From Patescibacteria group bacterium (GTDB lineage Bacteria; Patescibacteria; UBA1384; XYA2-FULL-43-10; 1-14-0-10-43-13): 20,649 bases of DNA. The notes under the pieces are model-generated. The model did no database searches, had not been told where the DNA came from, and saw only the letters and a list, made by a program, of their open reading frames with translations. The position numbers were made by a program, and so were the translations under genes. The DNA lies in the NCBI GenBank assembly GCA_023484645.1, contig JAMCZZ010000018.1, positions 1 through 20,649 on the forward strand, given 5' to 3'. Within the stretch, counting starts at the first letter, position 1. Each line of letters starts with the position of its first letter. Shown in pieces: positions 9,194-17,017 of the stretch.

Positions 9194-9547
9194 TTAGAGA
9201 TTCATCTTATCGGCAAATTTACCCAAAAGAGGCATTGGCCGTGCCTTGCCTAAAATAACATGAATAATGCCAAATAGAGTGTCTACAAAGATGATGACTA
9301 TAAAAATCCAAGGCAGATAGGGCAAGTAAAAAGCGAATCCCGCCAAAACCCAAATGATTAGTAGCAAAAAGCCTTGTTTCGCGTGATAGTGGACAAACTC
9401 ATCCTTCCTTCCAAAAATAAGCGGTATTAAAACTAAAACGTGGAAATATGACAATATGGCAAGCAATGCGTCTTTTCTTAAATCTTTTATTGAAGGCCAA
9501 TTAATTTTTTTGAAATTCAAACTCGGTTTAAAATTTAACTTTTGCAT
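9194..9547 (-). CDS. Small multi-pass membrane protein, DUF4870/Tic20-like
   Basis: 117-aa protein. A basic N-terminal stretch is followed by about three hydrophobic segments (28-45, 60-78, 80-97). The motif LVLIPLIFGRKDEFVHYHAKQGFLLLI, in which the central charged RKDEFVHYHAKQG loop joins two helices, resembles DUF4870/Tic20-type proteins, where a similar H-A-(R/K)-Q sequence is conserved. Function of these proteins is not established; the context (lemA upstream, htpX 6 bp downstream) points to membrane maintenance. Start ATG 9547 has AAGGA seven bases upstream. Identification is by motif memory only. Confidence 0.72.
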   Translation of the reverse strand: MQKLNFKPSLNFKKINWPSIKDLRKDALLAILSYFHVLVLIPLIFGRKDEFVHYHAKQGFLLLIIWVLAGFAFYLPYLPWIFIVIIFVDTLFGIIHVILGKARPMPLLGKFADKMNL

Positions 9548-9566
9548 ATTTGATCCTTAATCTAAA

Positions 9567-9625
9567 TATTCTTCGAGCGTAGCGAGAAGTTTAAGCCACA
9601 TAATTCTCACTTCGTTCGAACAATA
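9567..9625. repeat. Imperfect 22-bp inverted repeat between lemA and the DUF4870-like gene
   Basis: Arms at 9567-9588 and 9604-9625 are complementary at 18 of 22 positions around a 15-nt loop; the core reads CTTCGAGCGTAGCGAGAA on the left and TTCTCACTTCGTTCGAA on the right. The element occupies most of the 85-bp gap within an otherwise compact operon, so it could act as a processing site or attenuator, or be an inserted repeat. Confidence 0.55.
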
Positions 9626-9632
9626 AAACTTG

Positions 9633-10196
9633 TTATTTATCGTCGAATTTCACCTTTACTGGCTCTTTCGCAGCAGCTTCTTCTAAACCAAATAATTCTC
9701 TTTTTTTATAGCTGAACATGTTGGCAATAATATTGGTTGGAAAGCTTTCAACTGCAATGTTTAAATCTCTGACATTAGCATTGTAAAACCTTCGCGCTGC
9801 CTGAATTTTATCTTCTGTATCAGTCAATTCGTCTTGCAGTTGGCTAAAATTCTGACTTGCCTTAAGATCTGGATAAGCTTCAGCGACTGCAAATATTGAC
9901 TTTAGTGCTTCTGAAACCTTATTTTCAGCATCCGACTTAGACTTTATGCCTTTTGCACCCAAGGCCTCTGCCCTCGCTTTTGTAACTTCCTCAAACACTC
10001 CCTTCTCATGTTTTGCATAGCCTTTGACCGTTTCCAAGAGATTTGGTATTAAATCATATCTCCGTTTTAATTGTACGTCAATATCGCTCCAAGCTTCGTC
10101 GCTTCGAATGTTCAATTGAACAAGCCGGTTATACATTGAAGCCACAATCAACAACAAAACTACTATAATCCCTACCAGAATCCAAATTATCGTCAT
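9633..10196 (-). CDS. lemA: LemA family protein
   Basis: 187-aa protein. One N-terminal membrane helix (about 2-22, IIWILVGIIVVLLLIVASM) is followed by the conserved LemA helix-bundle start YNRLVQLNIRSDEAWSDIDVQ and LKRRYDLIPNLLETVKGYAKHE, then the FSQLQDELTDTEDKIQAARRFYN segment near 120-142. LemA proteins are membrane-anchored helical bundles of unclear function, often next to HtpX-type proteases or other membrane proteins, as here. Start ATG 10196 is supported by AAAGGAG four to five bases upstream. It is the first gene of the lemA, DUF4870-like, htpX run, with a TATAAT at 10233-10228 that may be its -10 box, although I cannot find a good -35. Confidence 0.95.
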   Translation of the reverse strand: MTIIWILVGIIVVLLLIVASMYNRLVQLNIRSDEAWSDIDVQLKRRYDLIPNLLETVKGYAKHEKGVFEEVTKARAEALGAKGIKSKSDAENKVSEALKSIFAVAEAYPDLKASQNFSQLQDELTDTEDKIQAARRFYNANVRDLNIAVESFPTNIIANMFSYKKRELFGLEEAAAKEPVKVKFDDK

Positions 10197-10233
10197 ATTT
10201 CTCCTTTGTTAATATCAGCCCATCTATATTATA

Positions 10234-12306
10234 TTAATCATTATTGTACTTTAAATACAAGAACACACCGCTAATCGTTTGCCCCAGAGAGTCGCTTGTA
10301 TTTTCTAATCTCGCGCTTATTGAGCACTTTTTACCATCAGATTTGTATGCATAGTACCAACCGTCCTTCGGGTCTGATGGCAATGCCGAAAGATATGTGG
10401 GCACCAGCGCCTTTTCAATAATGTTATCAGCAGTATTCAATTTCAATAGGCTATTCGATACGGGGTAGCTTCCATTATCATTTTTATATTTTTTAAGTGC
10501 TGCAAGCAGTTTGGTCACGTCGTCTTTTCGCGTTGTATCATTGCTGCTTAATTCCGTTGAACTGGTGCCGGAAGCTTTAACTACTTCGCTATCTTCAGGC
10601 ACACTAATCTTGTTTTCAATGTCAAAATCAGAAAACTCTAGAGAAATATCAAATGATGAAACCGCAGAAGAAATCGGGGTTATGATCTTTAAATCAGCCC
10701 TCCGAATTAGTTTATCATTAATCCCAATCCAAACATCGCCCGAAATATTTTGCACCATATCAGAAGTAATCCCAATGCCAGATAAAGCATTTCCTATCTC
10801 CATACTGTCAATTTTATACCTGTAGCATCTCACGCTTCCAACTTTTTCATTGGAGCTTCTCTTTCCTTTTATCGAAATACCCGATTGCGTGTCAATCGCA
10901 AAAAAATCACTTTGCAAGGATTTCCCTTCGAGTTTTCCTATCGAAAAAGAAAGCCATTTGTTTGACTCTGCATTATCGCTGAATTTAAAGGCATCGCTTT
11001 TTACAAGCAAATTTCCGCCTTGCAGCCAAAGGTCAATTTTAGAAGATCCAGATGCTCCATTAACATCTAAACTTGTTCCTATACTGTCTTTGTTTGATTG
11101 TGTCTCGAATGAAGCTTTTACTTCTTGGATATTGCTTGCATCGCTCGACAAACTGCTATCGCTAGTTGATTCAGGAGAAATGCTATTGCTCGAGTCGGTT
11201 GTTGCACTTCCGTCAGAAGTACTACTGGATGCACTGCTAGCCGAACTAGAATCAGTGGCAGCACTGGAATCGCTAGTAGCTGAAGAATTTGAAGAGCCAC
11301 TCCCCGTGCTGTCATACAAATTATAAACATCATTACTGTTTGTCGCTGTCTTTAATGCATTTACAGATTCTGAAGCATCTTGGTCTTTCTTTGTAAAACG
11401 AACTTGTTGGGCAATTGCTACTAATAAAGGCGATGTAACCGGCGATTTAATCGAGCTATCCACCGACATTGTAATGTTGCCTTTTATTTTAAAGTTCTGA
11501 TGTTTTTTCATCTCTGCTGCAGATCGAGCAAAGGAGGGTTCAGAATTAACTCCCAATCCTCCCCAGATTTTTTCCACACCAATTGCCCCATAAATTTTTT
11601 CCACACCAACCGACAGAAGTCCTAGCTCCGTTAAAGCAACTAAAAAGGCGAAGAAAACTAATATTCCAAAAACAGGAACTAGTCTTCTGCCCAAAAAAGA
11701 TTTATTTGTTGCAGGCGTGAGATCTTTGGCTGGTTCTACGTCAAACTTAGGCCGTTCAGGCAAAAGCCCTTTGTTTGCAAATATTGAATTAGGACTAGGA
11801 CTTGAAGATGTAGAAGATACAGAAGGCGCTTCTTTCTGGATCTCTTCTGTTTTTCTTTTTGCCATCCTACCAAATAGAGAAGAAAAGACACTTTTTTTCG
11901 GCTTAATCTGATTATTAGCTTGGGGCAAAGATGTTCCCGGTGTCTCATTAACTATTGTTTTGGCCGCAGCGCCGCCATTGGGAACATTTGCTGGAGAAAC
12001 TGCCGGTGAAGTAGGGTTAGCAGTTGCAGGAGAAGGTGGAACTGGTTCTTTCGGCGAAATATAATTTCCAGCAGGAACTTTTTGGCCAACCTTTTCTTCA
12101 ATATTCTCAGGTACATTAAAAGGAACAGGTTGCTCTGATTCAACATCGTTTCCTTTGGGATCAAGCGAACCTATAACTTTGGGTTGTGATTTCGGCGCGG
12201 TTTCCGGTAAATCAAGCTCCTCTTCCCAAGGGCTGCTTGAAGTAGAAGCGTTTTGATTAGTAGAACTTTGCATACCGCCAATTTGATTATTTGAGTCAAC
12301 CGCCAA
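10234..12306 (-). CDS. Large membrane protein: cytoplasmic Pro-rich tail, TM, LolA/LppX-like domain with Ser-rich insert, pilin-like C-terminus
   Basis: 690 aa, not recognised as a named protein. Residues 1-205 are polar and Pro/Ser/Thr-rich. One membrane helix lies at about 208-232. A tandem ten-residue repeat follows (GVEKIYGAIG, GVEKIWGGLG, 235-254). From about 262 to 570 the alternating strand pattern (NFKIKGNITMSVDSS..., WLSFSIGKLEG, CYRYKIDSMEIGNAL, GDVWIGINDKLIRRADLKI) resembles LolA/LppX-type lipid-binding folds; it is interrupted at about 333-392 by an almost pure Ser/Thr/Ala/Asp stretch. The last ~100 residues (KKYKNDNGSYPVS, LPSDPKDGWYYAYKSDGKKCS) resemble the C-terminal domain of type II pseudopilins but lack the pilin helix. 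The outside part probably faces the envelope. The TTG start at 12306 has AAAGGAGGGG close upstream; Met12 is an alternative. Confidence 0.75.
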   Translation of the reverse strand: MAVDSNNQIGGMQSSTNQNASTSSSPWEEELDLPETAPKSQPKVIGSLDPKGNDVESEQPVPFNVPENIEEKVGQKVPAGNYISPKEPVPPSPATANPTSPAVSPANVPNGGAAAKTIVNETPGTSLPQANNQIKPKKSVFSSLFGRMAKRKTEEIQKEAPSVSSTSSSPSPNSIFANKGLLPERPKFDVEPAKDLTPATNKSFLGRRLVPVFGILVFFAFLVALTELGLLSVGVEKIYGAIGVEKIWGGLGVNSEPSFARSAAEMKKHQNFKIKGNITMSVDSSIKSPVTSPLLVAIAQQVRFTKKDQDASESVNALKTATNSNDVYNLYDSTGSGSSNSSATSDSSAATDSSSASSASSSTSDGSATTDSSNSISPESTSDSSLSSDASNIQEVKASFETQSNKDSIGTSLDVNGASGSSKIDLWLQGGNLLVKSDAFKFSDNAESNKWLSFSIGKLEGKSLQSDFFAIDTQSGISIKGKRSSNEKVGSVRCYRYKIDSMEIGNALSGIGITSDMVQNISGDVWIGINDKLIRRADLKIITPISSAVSSFDISLEFSDFDIENKISVPEDSEVVKASGTSSTELSSNDTTRKDDVTKLLAALKKYKNDNGSYPVSNSLLKLNTADNIIEKALVPTYLSALPSDPKDGWYYAYKSDGKKCSISARLENTSDSLGQTISGVFLYLKYNND

Positions 12307-12338
12307 ACCCCTCCTTTACCACAAGAATATCTGCTTAT

Positions 12339-12347
12339 ATTATAGCA
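12339..12347 (-). promoter_or_regulatory. Predicted extended -10 promoter of the 690-aa membrane protein gene
   Basis: TGC-TATAAT on the minus strand (12347-12339), the same extended -10 as upstream of ftsE. No good -35 is seen at the right distance. Start near 12332 leaves a leader of about 26 nt with the Shine-Dalgarno AAAGGAGGGG. Confidence 0.5.
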
Positions 12348-12380
12348 AACATTTACTCAAAAATTCAGAGCCAAATAAAA

Positions 12381-13610
12381 CTACTGTCCTTTTACCATAA
12401 ACTCGATTGCTCTATCCAACTGTTTATCAACTTTGGAATTATCGTCGTTCGATAGTTCGATGTCCGGCTTTATTCCTTCTCCGTTTATTTGAGTGCCATT
12501 GGGAGTATACCATTTGGCAACAGTAACTTTTATCGAAGAACCATCCGATAAATCAACAAGTTCTTGAACGCTCCCCTTGCCAAATGTTTTTTCACCAATG
12601 ACCTTGCTGCCTTTCCTATCTTTTAGAGCTCCTGTCACAATCTCGGAAGCCGAAGCTGAACCTTTGTTGACTAAAACAACAGTTTTAATATCTTTCAACA
12701 TAGCATTGCCTTTAGCTTTGTAATCTTTAGATGTTTTCCCTTTTTCTGATACTACCACTCCGTCTTCTATGAAATAACTTGAAACATTTACAGCCGTTTC
12801 CAAATAACCGCCCGGATCATTTCTTAAATCTAAAATTATCCCATCCGGCTTGGATTTAGTCGCTTCCTTGGCCACAGCATTAAATAACCCATCCGTGTCA
12901 TCTCCAAATTGTCTTAATTTTATATAAAGCAATTTCTTCCCAGATACATTTTTGTATTCAGACTCAACACTTTTAACAGTTATTTTCGCACGAACAACTT
13001 CAAATGTTTGTGCATCGTTAGCTCCTTCTCTCAAAATCTTTAAGCTAACTTTTGATCCTTCAGACCCTCTTATTTTATTTATAGTTTCGTTGAATCCAAT
13101 TTTGGCCGTGTCCTCTCCATCTACCTCTAAAATAATATCACCCGCTTTTAGACCGGCTTTTTCTGCTGGATACCCAGATAGTGGAGCAACGATTGTTGGC
13201 ATATTATTCTTTTGAATAATTTCTATACCGATACCAGAAAATTCCCCTTGGATGTCTTCTCGAAAGCGCTGGTTTTCGTTTTTAGTCATGTACACGGTGT
13301 AAGGATCGCCAAGAGAAGAAAGCATCCCCGAAATTGCTCCTTCTTCAAGTTTTTTTGAATCAACGTTCTGAACCGATTTATCTTTTAACTTATTCCATGC
13401 TTCCCAAAACAAGGAAAAATCAACATCCTTTGGCTTAGTCGAATCAGTATTAATTAAACTGCTAGGTCCCAAAACCGGCACCCCTTTTTGGCCAAAGGAA
13501 TAACCTACTGCAAACGAAAGATACAATCCAATTAAAATCAAAATAAAAAAAGATAACCTTTTTGATCTTAATTGTTTTGATTTTTTTATTGATTCCTGAT
13601 TTTTTTCCAT
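12381..13610 (-). CDS. ctpA: S41 family C-terminal processing protease (CtpA/CtpB-like)
   Basis: 409 aa. Basic N-terminus, one membrane anchor at about 19-37, then the S41 N-terminal helical region (GMLSSLGDPYTVYMT), a PDZ domain at about 115-195 (FSGIGIEI..., AGLKAGDIILEVDG), and the catalytic core. The catalytic residues fit the CtpB spacing: Ser320 in KGSASASEI, Lys345 and Gln349 in GEKTFGKGSVQ (25 and 4 residues apart). DLRNDPGGYL is also typical. It cleaves C-terminal segments of exported or membrane proteins outside the membrane. The start ATG 13610 lies exactly 6 nt after a -10 box with no Shine-Dalgarno, suggesting a leaderless mRNA. Neighbours are a secreted peptidase upstream and a membrane protein downstream. 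Confidence 0.96.
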   Translation of the reverse strand: MEKNQESIKKSKQLRSKRLSFFILILIGLYLSFAVGYSFGQKGVPVLGPSSLINTDSTKPKDVDFSLFWEAWNKLKDKSVQNVDSKKLEEGAISGMLSSLGDPYTVYMTKNENQRFREDIQGEFSGIGIEIIQKNNMPTIVAPLSGYPAEKAGLKAGDIILEVDGEDTAKIGFNETINKIRGSEGSKVSLKILREGANDAQTFEVVRAKITVKSVESEYKNVSGKKLLYIKLRQFGDDTDGLFNAVAKEATKSKPDGIILDLRNDPGGYLETAVNVSSYFIEDGVVVSEKGKTSKDYKAKGNAMLKDIKTVVLVNKGSASASEIVTGALKDRKGSKVIGEKTFGKGSVQELVDLSDGSSIKVTVAKWYTPNGTQINGEGIKPDIELSNDDNSKVDKQLDRAIEFMVKGQ

Positions 13611-13616
13611 GTGATC

Positions 13617-13645
13617 ATAATATCATAAAGCTGCTGGCTAACCAA
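13617..13645 (-). promoter_or_regulatory. Predicted leaderless promoter of ctpA
   Basis: Minus strand TTGGTT (13645-13640), 17-nt spacer, extended -10 TGA-TATTAT (TATTAT 13622-13617), six bases, ATG. Confidence 0.5.
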
Positions 13646-13685
13646 CCATTAAATTTAGAGAAATATAGCTGAAATATTTAAGTAA

Positions 13686-14921
13686 TCACCCGTTTATTAT
13701 TTTCATCGAAATCACATTGTCTTTGTTATAACTGCTATTTCTCCAATAAGGATCGTGAATTAAATACTTCCCATCAGAAAAACCTTTAATAACAATGAAG
13801 TGATTTGACCCGTCAAAATTATAAACCGGCCCTGCTACTTTCACACTAACAATAACCGGATGGCCCTGGGCTATTTCAGAATTTATTGTGTCCCAGTTAA
13901 CCGGAATAGTGGAGCCGACGCTAACGCCGACGCTCCTTTTAAATCCATAAAAAGATCCGTCATAACTAAAATTTGAAGCCGCTACAACTCCCGGGGGAGT
14001 AATACTGTTTCCATATTTTGTTGCGATCATGGCAATTAAAGTAATAAGACATCCTGCATCCTTAATTGTTAGTCTTGAAGGCGACATATATGTATCGGGA
14101 TAATCGGTTTGATTGTAGTACCAACCGCTATCGATTGATGATACAAGCTCCGAGCCCATCGGGGTTCCTTTGCTGCTGCTATAGATGCTTGCTAAAATCT
14201 TTCTGATCTCTTGGGCTTTAGCCTCGGCTTGCTGCGCTTGAGCGTTTAGGTCGCTAACGGCAGCTGTCGTGTCATTCAAAAGACGATTTTTCATTACCTT
14301 ATTACTTTCAAGCATCTTTTGTTGCTGAGTTTGGTTGTCCTTCAATCCATTGAGCACCGACATTTGCGCTTCCTGTTTTCCTTTTTCCGTCTGTAGATCG
14401 GCCTTCATTTGGTTAATTTTATCCATATTGGAACGTATCTGCTGCTTTATTGAATCATAATATTGCTGCTTCGTCACAATCTCTGACAGATTATTAGCCC
14501 CTATCATTGTTTCCAATAAACCACCCTCTCCTTCCATATACCATGAAGCTAAAATATTATTCATTTTATCTTTCTCTACCACCAAGTTATCTTCCTCTGT
14601 CTTTATATTGGCCGAGATTTCATTGATTTTCCCGTTCGTGTCGTTAATTTGTGATTGTGTCAAATCTAAAGAAGCCATGTTTTGATTAATTTGACTAGAA
14701 ATGCTTGATATCTGTTGCTTCACTTCCTGTGCTTGTTGAGCCTTTTGCGCTGCTTGCTTCCTAGCAGCCTCTGCCTGAGCAGTATAATAATCTTTTTGAG
14801 CTTGTAACTGAGAAGCTGTTGCAGCTAAGGCATTTAACGGCATCATTACAAAAGACAAACATACAAAAAATGCAATTATTTTAGTGCCTAATATTCTTGA
14901 TTTTGAATTTTTATTTGTCAT
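13686..14921 (-). CDS. Secreted coiled-coil protein with C39-type peptidase domain; probable FtsEX-linked wall hydrolase
   Basis: 411 aa. A signal peptide (basic start, hydrophobic 12-30, likely cleavage after ALA at 31-33) precedes a long Gln/Ala-rich coiled coil (about 35-248) of the EnvC/PcsB/CwlO kind. The C-terminal domain (about 265-411) resembles the C39_2 papain-like group: Cys291 in DAGCLITLIAMIA, His374 in GSNHFIVIKG and Asp390 in LIHDPYW fit Cys-His-Asp. The gene directly follows ftsX. In other bacteria FtsEX controls coiled-coil hydrolases such as EnvC activators or PcsB, so this protein is a good candidate for the FtsX partner that cuts peptidoglycan; that is inference. Start ATG 14921 has AAGGAT about 14 bases upstream at the edge of a palindromic repeat. 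Confidence 0.85.
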   Translation of the reverse strand: MTNKNSKSRILGTKIIAFFVCLSFVMMPLNALAATASQLQAQKDYYTAQAEAARKQAAQKAQQAQEVKQQISSISSQINQNMASLDLTQSQINDTNGKINEISANIKTEEDNLVVEKDKMNNILASWYMEGEGGLLETMIGANNLSEIVTKQQYYDSIKQQIRSNMDKINQMKADLQTEKGKQEAQMSVLNGLKDNQTQQQKMLESNKVMKNRLLNDTTAAVSDLNAQAQQAEAKAQEIRKILASIYSSSKGTPMGSELVSSIDSGWYYNQTDYPDTYMSPSRLTIKDAGCLITLIAMIATKYGNSITPPGVVAASNFSYDGSFYGFKRSVGVSVGSTIPVNWDTINSEIAQGHPVIVSVKVAGPVYNFDGSNHFIVIKGFSDGKYLIHDPYWRNSSYNKDNVISMKIING

Positions 14922-14935
14922 TATTTACTGCTATC

Positions 14936-14955
14936 CTTGCCTACCGGCAGGCAGG
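14936..14955. repeat. GC-rich palindrome between ftsX and the C39 peptidase gene
   Basis: CTTGCCT-ACCGGC-AGGCAGG, an imperfect palindrome (core TGCCTACCGGCAGGCA, 14938-14953). It stands out from the AT-rich surroundings and matches a repeat type I recall from many Patescibacteria genomes. On the minus strand its end supplies the AAGGAT that precedes the peptidase gene. Confidence 0.65.
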
Positions 14956-14983
14956 TATCTAACTGTATTCTGTCTATTTGTAG

Positions 14984-15892
14984 CTATTTAAGATGTTTTT
15001 TAATTGCTAAAACCGAACAAAAGATCCCTAAAACTAATCCGACTAAAAACTGCAATCCAATTATTATAACCAAGCTTATACCGAGATAATTAGAATTCAA
15101 GTTTGAAAGCCCTAAATAACTTTCTGCTGCTGGAACTGTCAGCCTAAAGGTGAAGGTAAAAATAAGCGATGACACAATCGCTCCAAGCACGCCGTATCCT
15201 ATTCCCTCAAAAACAAACGGACCTCGAACATATAAGTCGGAAGCTCCGACTAGTTTCATAATGGCTATTTCGTCGCAGCGGGCAAATATTGTTAATCTAA
15301 TTGTATTATAAATTACCAATATTGAAATGAGAACAAAAACCAACGACATTGCCCAGCCTGATATTTTAAGAAAATTAGTAATCTTAACAAGACGGTCAAC
15401 TAAATCTTTGTTTTTCTTATAGCTAATTTCCTTTATTAAAGATTGGTAATCCTTAGAACCTAAAAATGTGTTTATTTTGTCTAGATCTTCTGGTTTTTTA
15501 GTTTTTATTTCCAAACTTCGAGGCAATGGATTATCTGTATCGGAAATCAAATCTCTAATTTTATCATTGTCTTTATTCCTATTCCTCCAAGACTCCAACG
15601 CCTTTTCCTTTGAAACGTAATCTACGCTTTTTATATCGCTCCGAGACAGCAAGATATTTTGGATTGCAGTTATTTGGTCTTTTGAGGTGTCATCATTAAA
15701 ATAAACTGACATATCAACTTTATCCCGCAAAGACTCCGTTGTTCTGTTTGTGATCAGCAAAAGACTGACAAAAAATGAGATGGTGATAAGAGTTAGGACC
15801 ATAATAAGAGTAGCTGCTAAAGAAAGCCAGCGATTACGCCAGAAAGAAACCAGGGACATTTTAGTTATTCGGTAGAAAGTTAGTAGAAACAT
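14984..15892 (-). CDS. ftsX: Cell division protein FtsX
   Basis: 302 aa, usual FtsX length. Short N-terminal tail, TM1 at about 24-48, an external domain at about 49-170 with the early segment VDMSVYFNDDTSKDQI typical of FtsX, then three further membrane helices at about 173-200, 222-250 and 268-297 (FtsX/MacB permease fold). The conserved cytoplasmic loop FARCDEIAIMKLVGASDLYVRGPFVFEG between TM2 and TM3 is the contact to the FtsE ATPase. FtsX passes the ATPase cycle outward to activate a peptidoglycan hydrolase. Start ATG 15892 has AAGGA ten bases upstream. Unlike the usual overlapping ftsE-ftsX pair, 140 bp of repeat-like sequence separates the two genes here. Confidence 0.95.
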   Translation of the reverse strand: MFLLTFYRITKMSLVSFWRNRWLSLAATLIMVLTLITISFFVSLLLITNRTTESLRDKVDMSVYFNDDTSKDQITAIQNILLSRSDIKSVDYVSKEKALESWRNRNKDNDKIRDLISDTDNPLPRSLEIKTKKPEDLDKINTFLGSKDYQSLIKEISYKKNKDLVDRLVKITNFLKISGWAMSLVFVLISILVIYNTIRLTIFARCDEIAIMKLVGASDLYVRGPFVFEGIGYGVLGAIVSSLIFTFTFRLTVPAAESYLGLSNLNSNYLGISLVIIIGLQFLVGLVLGIFCSVLAIKKHLK

Positions 15893-15923
15893 TGGTTAAA
15901 AATCCTTATTTTTTAACAATCAC

Positions 15924-16008
15924 CAAGTTACAAGATACAAGATACAAACGATTTGGAATTTGGTTATTTGAATTTGTAATTTGTTTGGTTATTGTTTCTT
16001 GTATCTTG
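15924..16008. repeat. AT-rich repeat element in the ftsE-ftsX gap
   Basis: Contains a perfect 12-bp inverted repeat, CAAGATACAAGA (15931-15942) with TCTTGTATCTTG (15997-16008), around runs of TTTGAATTTGTAATTTG type. The 17-mer CAAGTTACAAGATACAA (15924-15940) recurs with one mismatch inside secA on the opposite strand (18056-18072). This kind of sequence is familiar to me from Patescibacteria intergenic repeats. It splits a normally overlapping gene pair, so it is probably an insertion. Confidence 0.55.
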
Positions 16009-16013
16009 GTTTT

Positions 16014-16040
16014 TACTCTAATTGCGAAGCAATTAGAGTA
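16014..16040. repeat. 12-bp stem hairpin at the ftsE stop codon
   Basis: TACTCTAATTGC-GAA-GCAATTAGAGTA, a perfect 12-bp stem with a 3-nt loop, includes the ftsE stop codon (16035-16033). On the transcribed strand it is followed by AAAACC rather than a T-run, so it is not an intrinsic terminator. It may set the mRNA stability between ftsE and ftsX. Confidence 0.7.
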
Positions 16041-16929
16041 TGTATTTTCCTTTCGCTTGGTCTGAAATAATCTTGCCGTCACGCATTGTAATTACTCTTC
16101 TTTGCAGCGCATCTACTACTTCTTTATCATGCGTTGCAAGAAGAACAATTGTCCCCTGTCTATTAATTTTAAACAACAATTCAATAATCTCCCAAGTAGT
16201 TACCGGATCCAAATTGCCTGTCGGTTCATCCGCAATTAACAATTTGGGTTTGTGGACGAGCGCTCTTGCAATTGAAACCCGTTGCTTTTCTCCGCCGGAA
16301 AGCTCCTCGCTCATTGCATTCACCCTACTGGCTAAACCTACAATCTCAATAATTTTTGGAACTCTATCCACAATTTCGCTGTTTTTAGCGTCTGCTACCT
16401 CCAGCGCAAAAGCTACATTTTCATAAACTGTCTTTTTGGGCAGAAGTTTAAAATCCTGGAAAATAATTCCTACTTTTCGACGATAGAATGGCAACTCTTT
16501 CTTCTTCAATTTAGCAATATCTCGCCCCGAAACCAAAACTTGACCGTTTGTCGGCAGCTCTTCGCAAGTTAAAAGTTTAATTAGAGTTGATTTTCCGGCT
16601 CCAGACGGACCAACAAGAGAAATAAATTCGCCAGGCGCTATTTTGAATGAAACATTGTCGACTGCTTTAATATTTTTCCCATATATCTTTGAAATTTTTT
16701 TAAATTCAATAACAGCTTCTTCGCTTTTTGCCGGCACAGATGCTTTTTCTCGTTCTTCTGTTTTCTTTTCTGAAATGCCTTTTGCCAATTCACCTGCCGG
16801 CGTTTTAATATGTTCGTCGATAGCAGTTTTCAATTTATCTTTGGCAATTTTAGCAACACCGGTCGCAGTCCGGGCCACTTCCATCGTTTTCTCAATCGTC
16901 TTTTCTTTTAAATTTATATCTTCAATCAT
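16033..16929 (-). CDS. ftsE: Cell division ATP-binding protein FtsE with N-terminal extension
   Basis: 298 aa from ATG 16929. The ABC domain begins near residue 73 (IEFKKISKIYG) and has Walker A GPSGAGKST (107-115), the Q-loop IFQDFKLLPKKTVYENV, signature LSGGEKQRVSIARAL, Walker B LLIADEPTGNLDP and the H-loop LLATHDKE. FtsE is the cytoplasmic ATPase of FtsEX, which links division to wall hydrolysis. The first ~72 residues are an unusual charged, helical Lys/Glu-rich extension not found in typical FtsE (about 220-230 aa). The frame is open further upstream to an ATG at 17010, but that part overlaps the predicted promoter, so the internal Met is preferred. No Shine-Dalgarno is visible before it. 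Confidence 0.95.
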   Translation of the reverse strand: MIEDINLKEKTIEKTMEVARTATGVAKIAKDKLKTAIDEHIKTPAGELAKGISEKKTEEREKASVPAKSEEAVIEFKKISKIYGKNIKAVDNVSFKIAPGEFISLVGPSGAGKSTLIKLLTCEELPTNGQVLVSGRDIAKLKKKELPFYRRKVGIIFQDFKLLPKKTVYENVAFALEVADAKNSEIVDRVPKIIEIVGLASRVNAMSEELSGGEKQRVSIARALVHKPKLLIADEPTGNLDPVTTWEIIELLFKINRQGTIVLLATHDKEVVDALQRRVITMRDGKIISDQAKGKYIL

Positions 16930-16974
16930 TTTTATTTTGGAACAATAAAATAACTGGTTAATAGTTCTTTTATT

Positions 16975-17003
16975 ATTATAGCACCATTCATCAACCCCAC
17001 CAA
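16975..17003 (-). promoter_or_regulatory. Predicted promoter of ftsE
   Basis: Minus strand TTGGTG (17003-16998), 17-nt spacer, extended -10 TGC-TATAAT (TATAAT at 16980-16975). Start near 16968 gives a leader of about 39 nt. It lies just downstream of the RAYT gene and its REP units, so ftsEX is likely transcribed independently of secA. Confidence 0.65.
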
Positions 17004-17017
17004 TCCACAAGTGGTTC

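Noticed and set aside
10511..11326. Plus-strand frames opposite the 690-aa membrane protein
   Set aside because: They mirror the Ser-rich and LolA-like coding sequence, start without ribosome sites and resemble no protein.
16014..16040. Intrinsic terminator after ftsE
   Set aside because: The stem is strong, but the sequence after it on the transcribed strand is AAAACC, not a T-run, and ftsX follows in the same direction.
16930..17010. Upstream ATG at 17010 as the ftsE start
   Set aside because: The extra 27 codons run through a TTGGTG-N17-TGC-TATAAT-type promoter, so they would not be on the mRNA.
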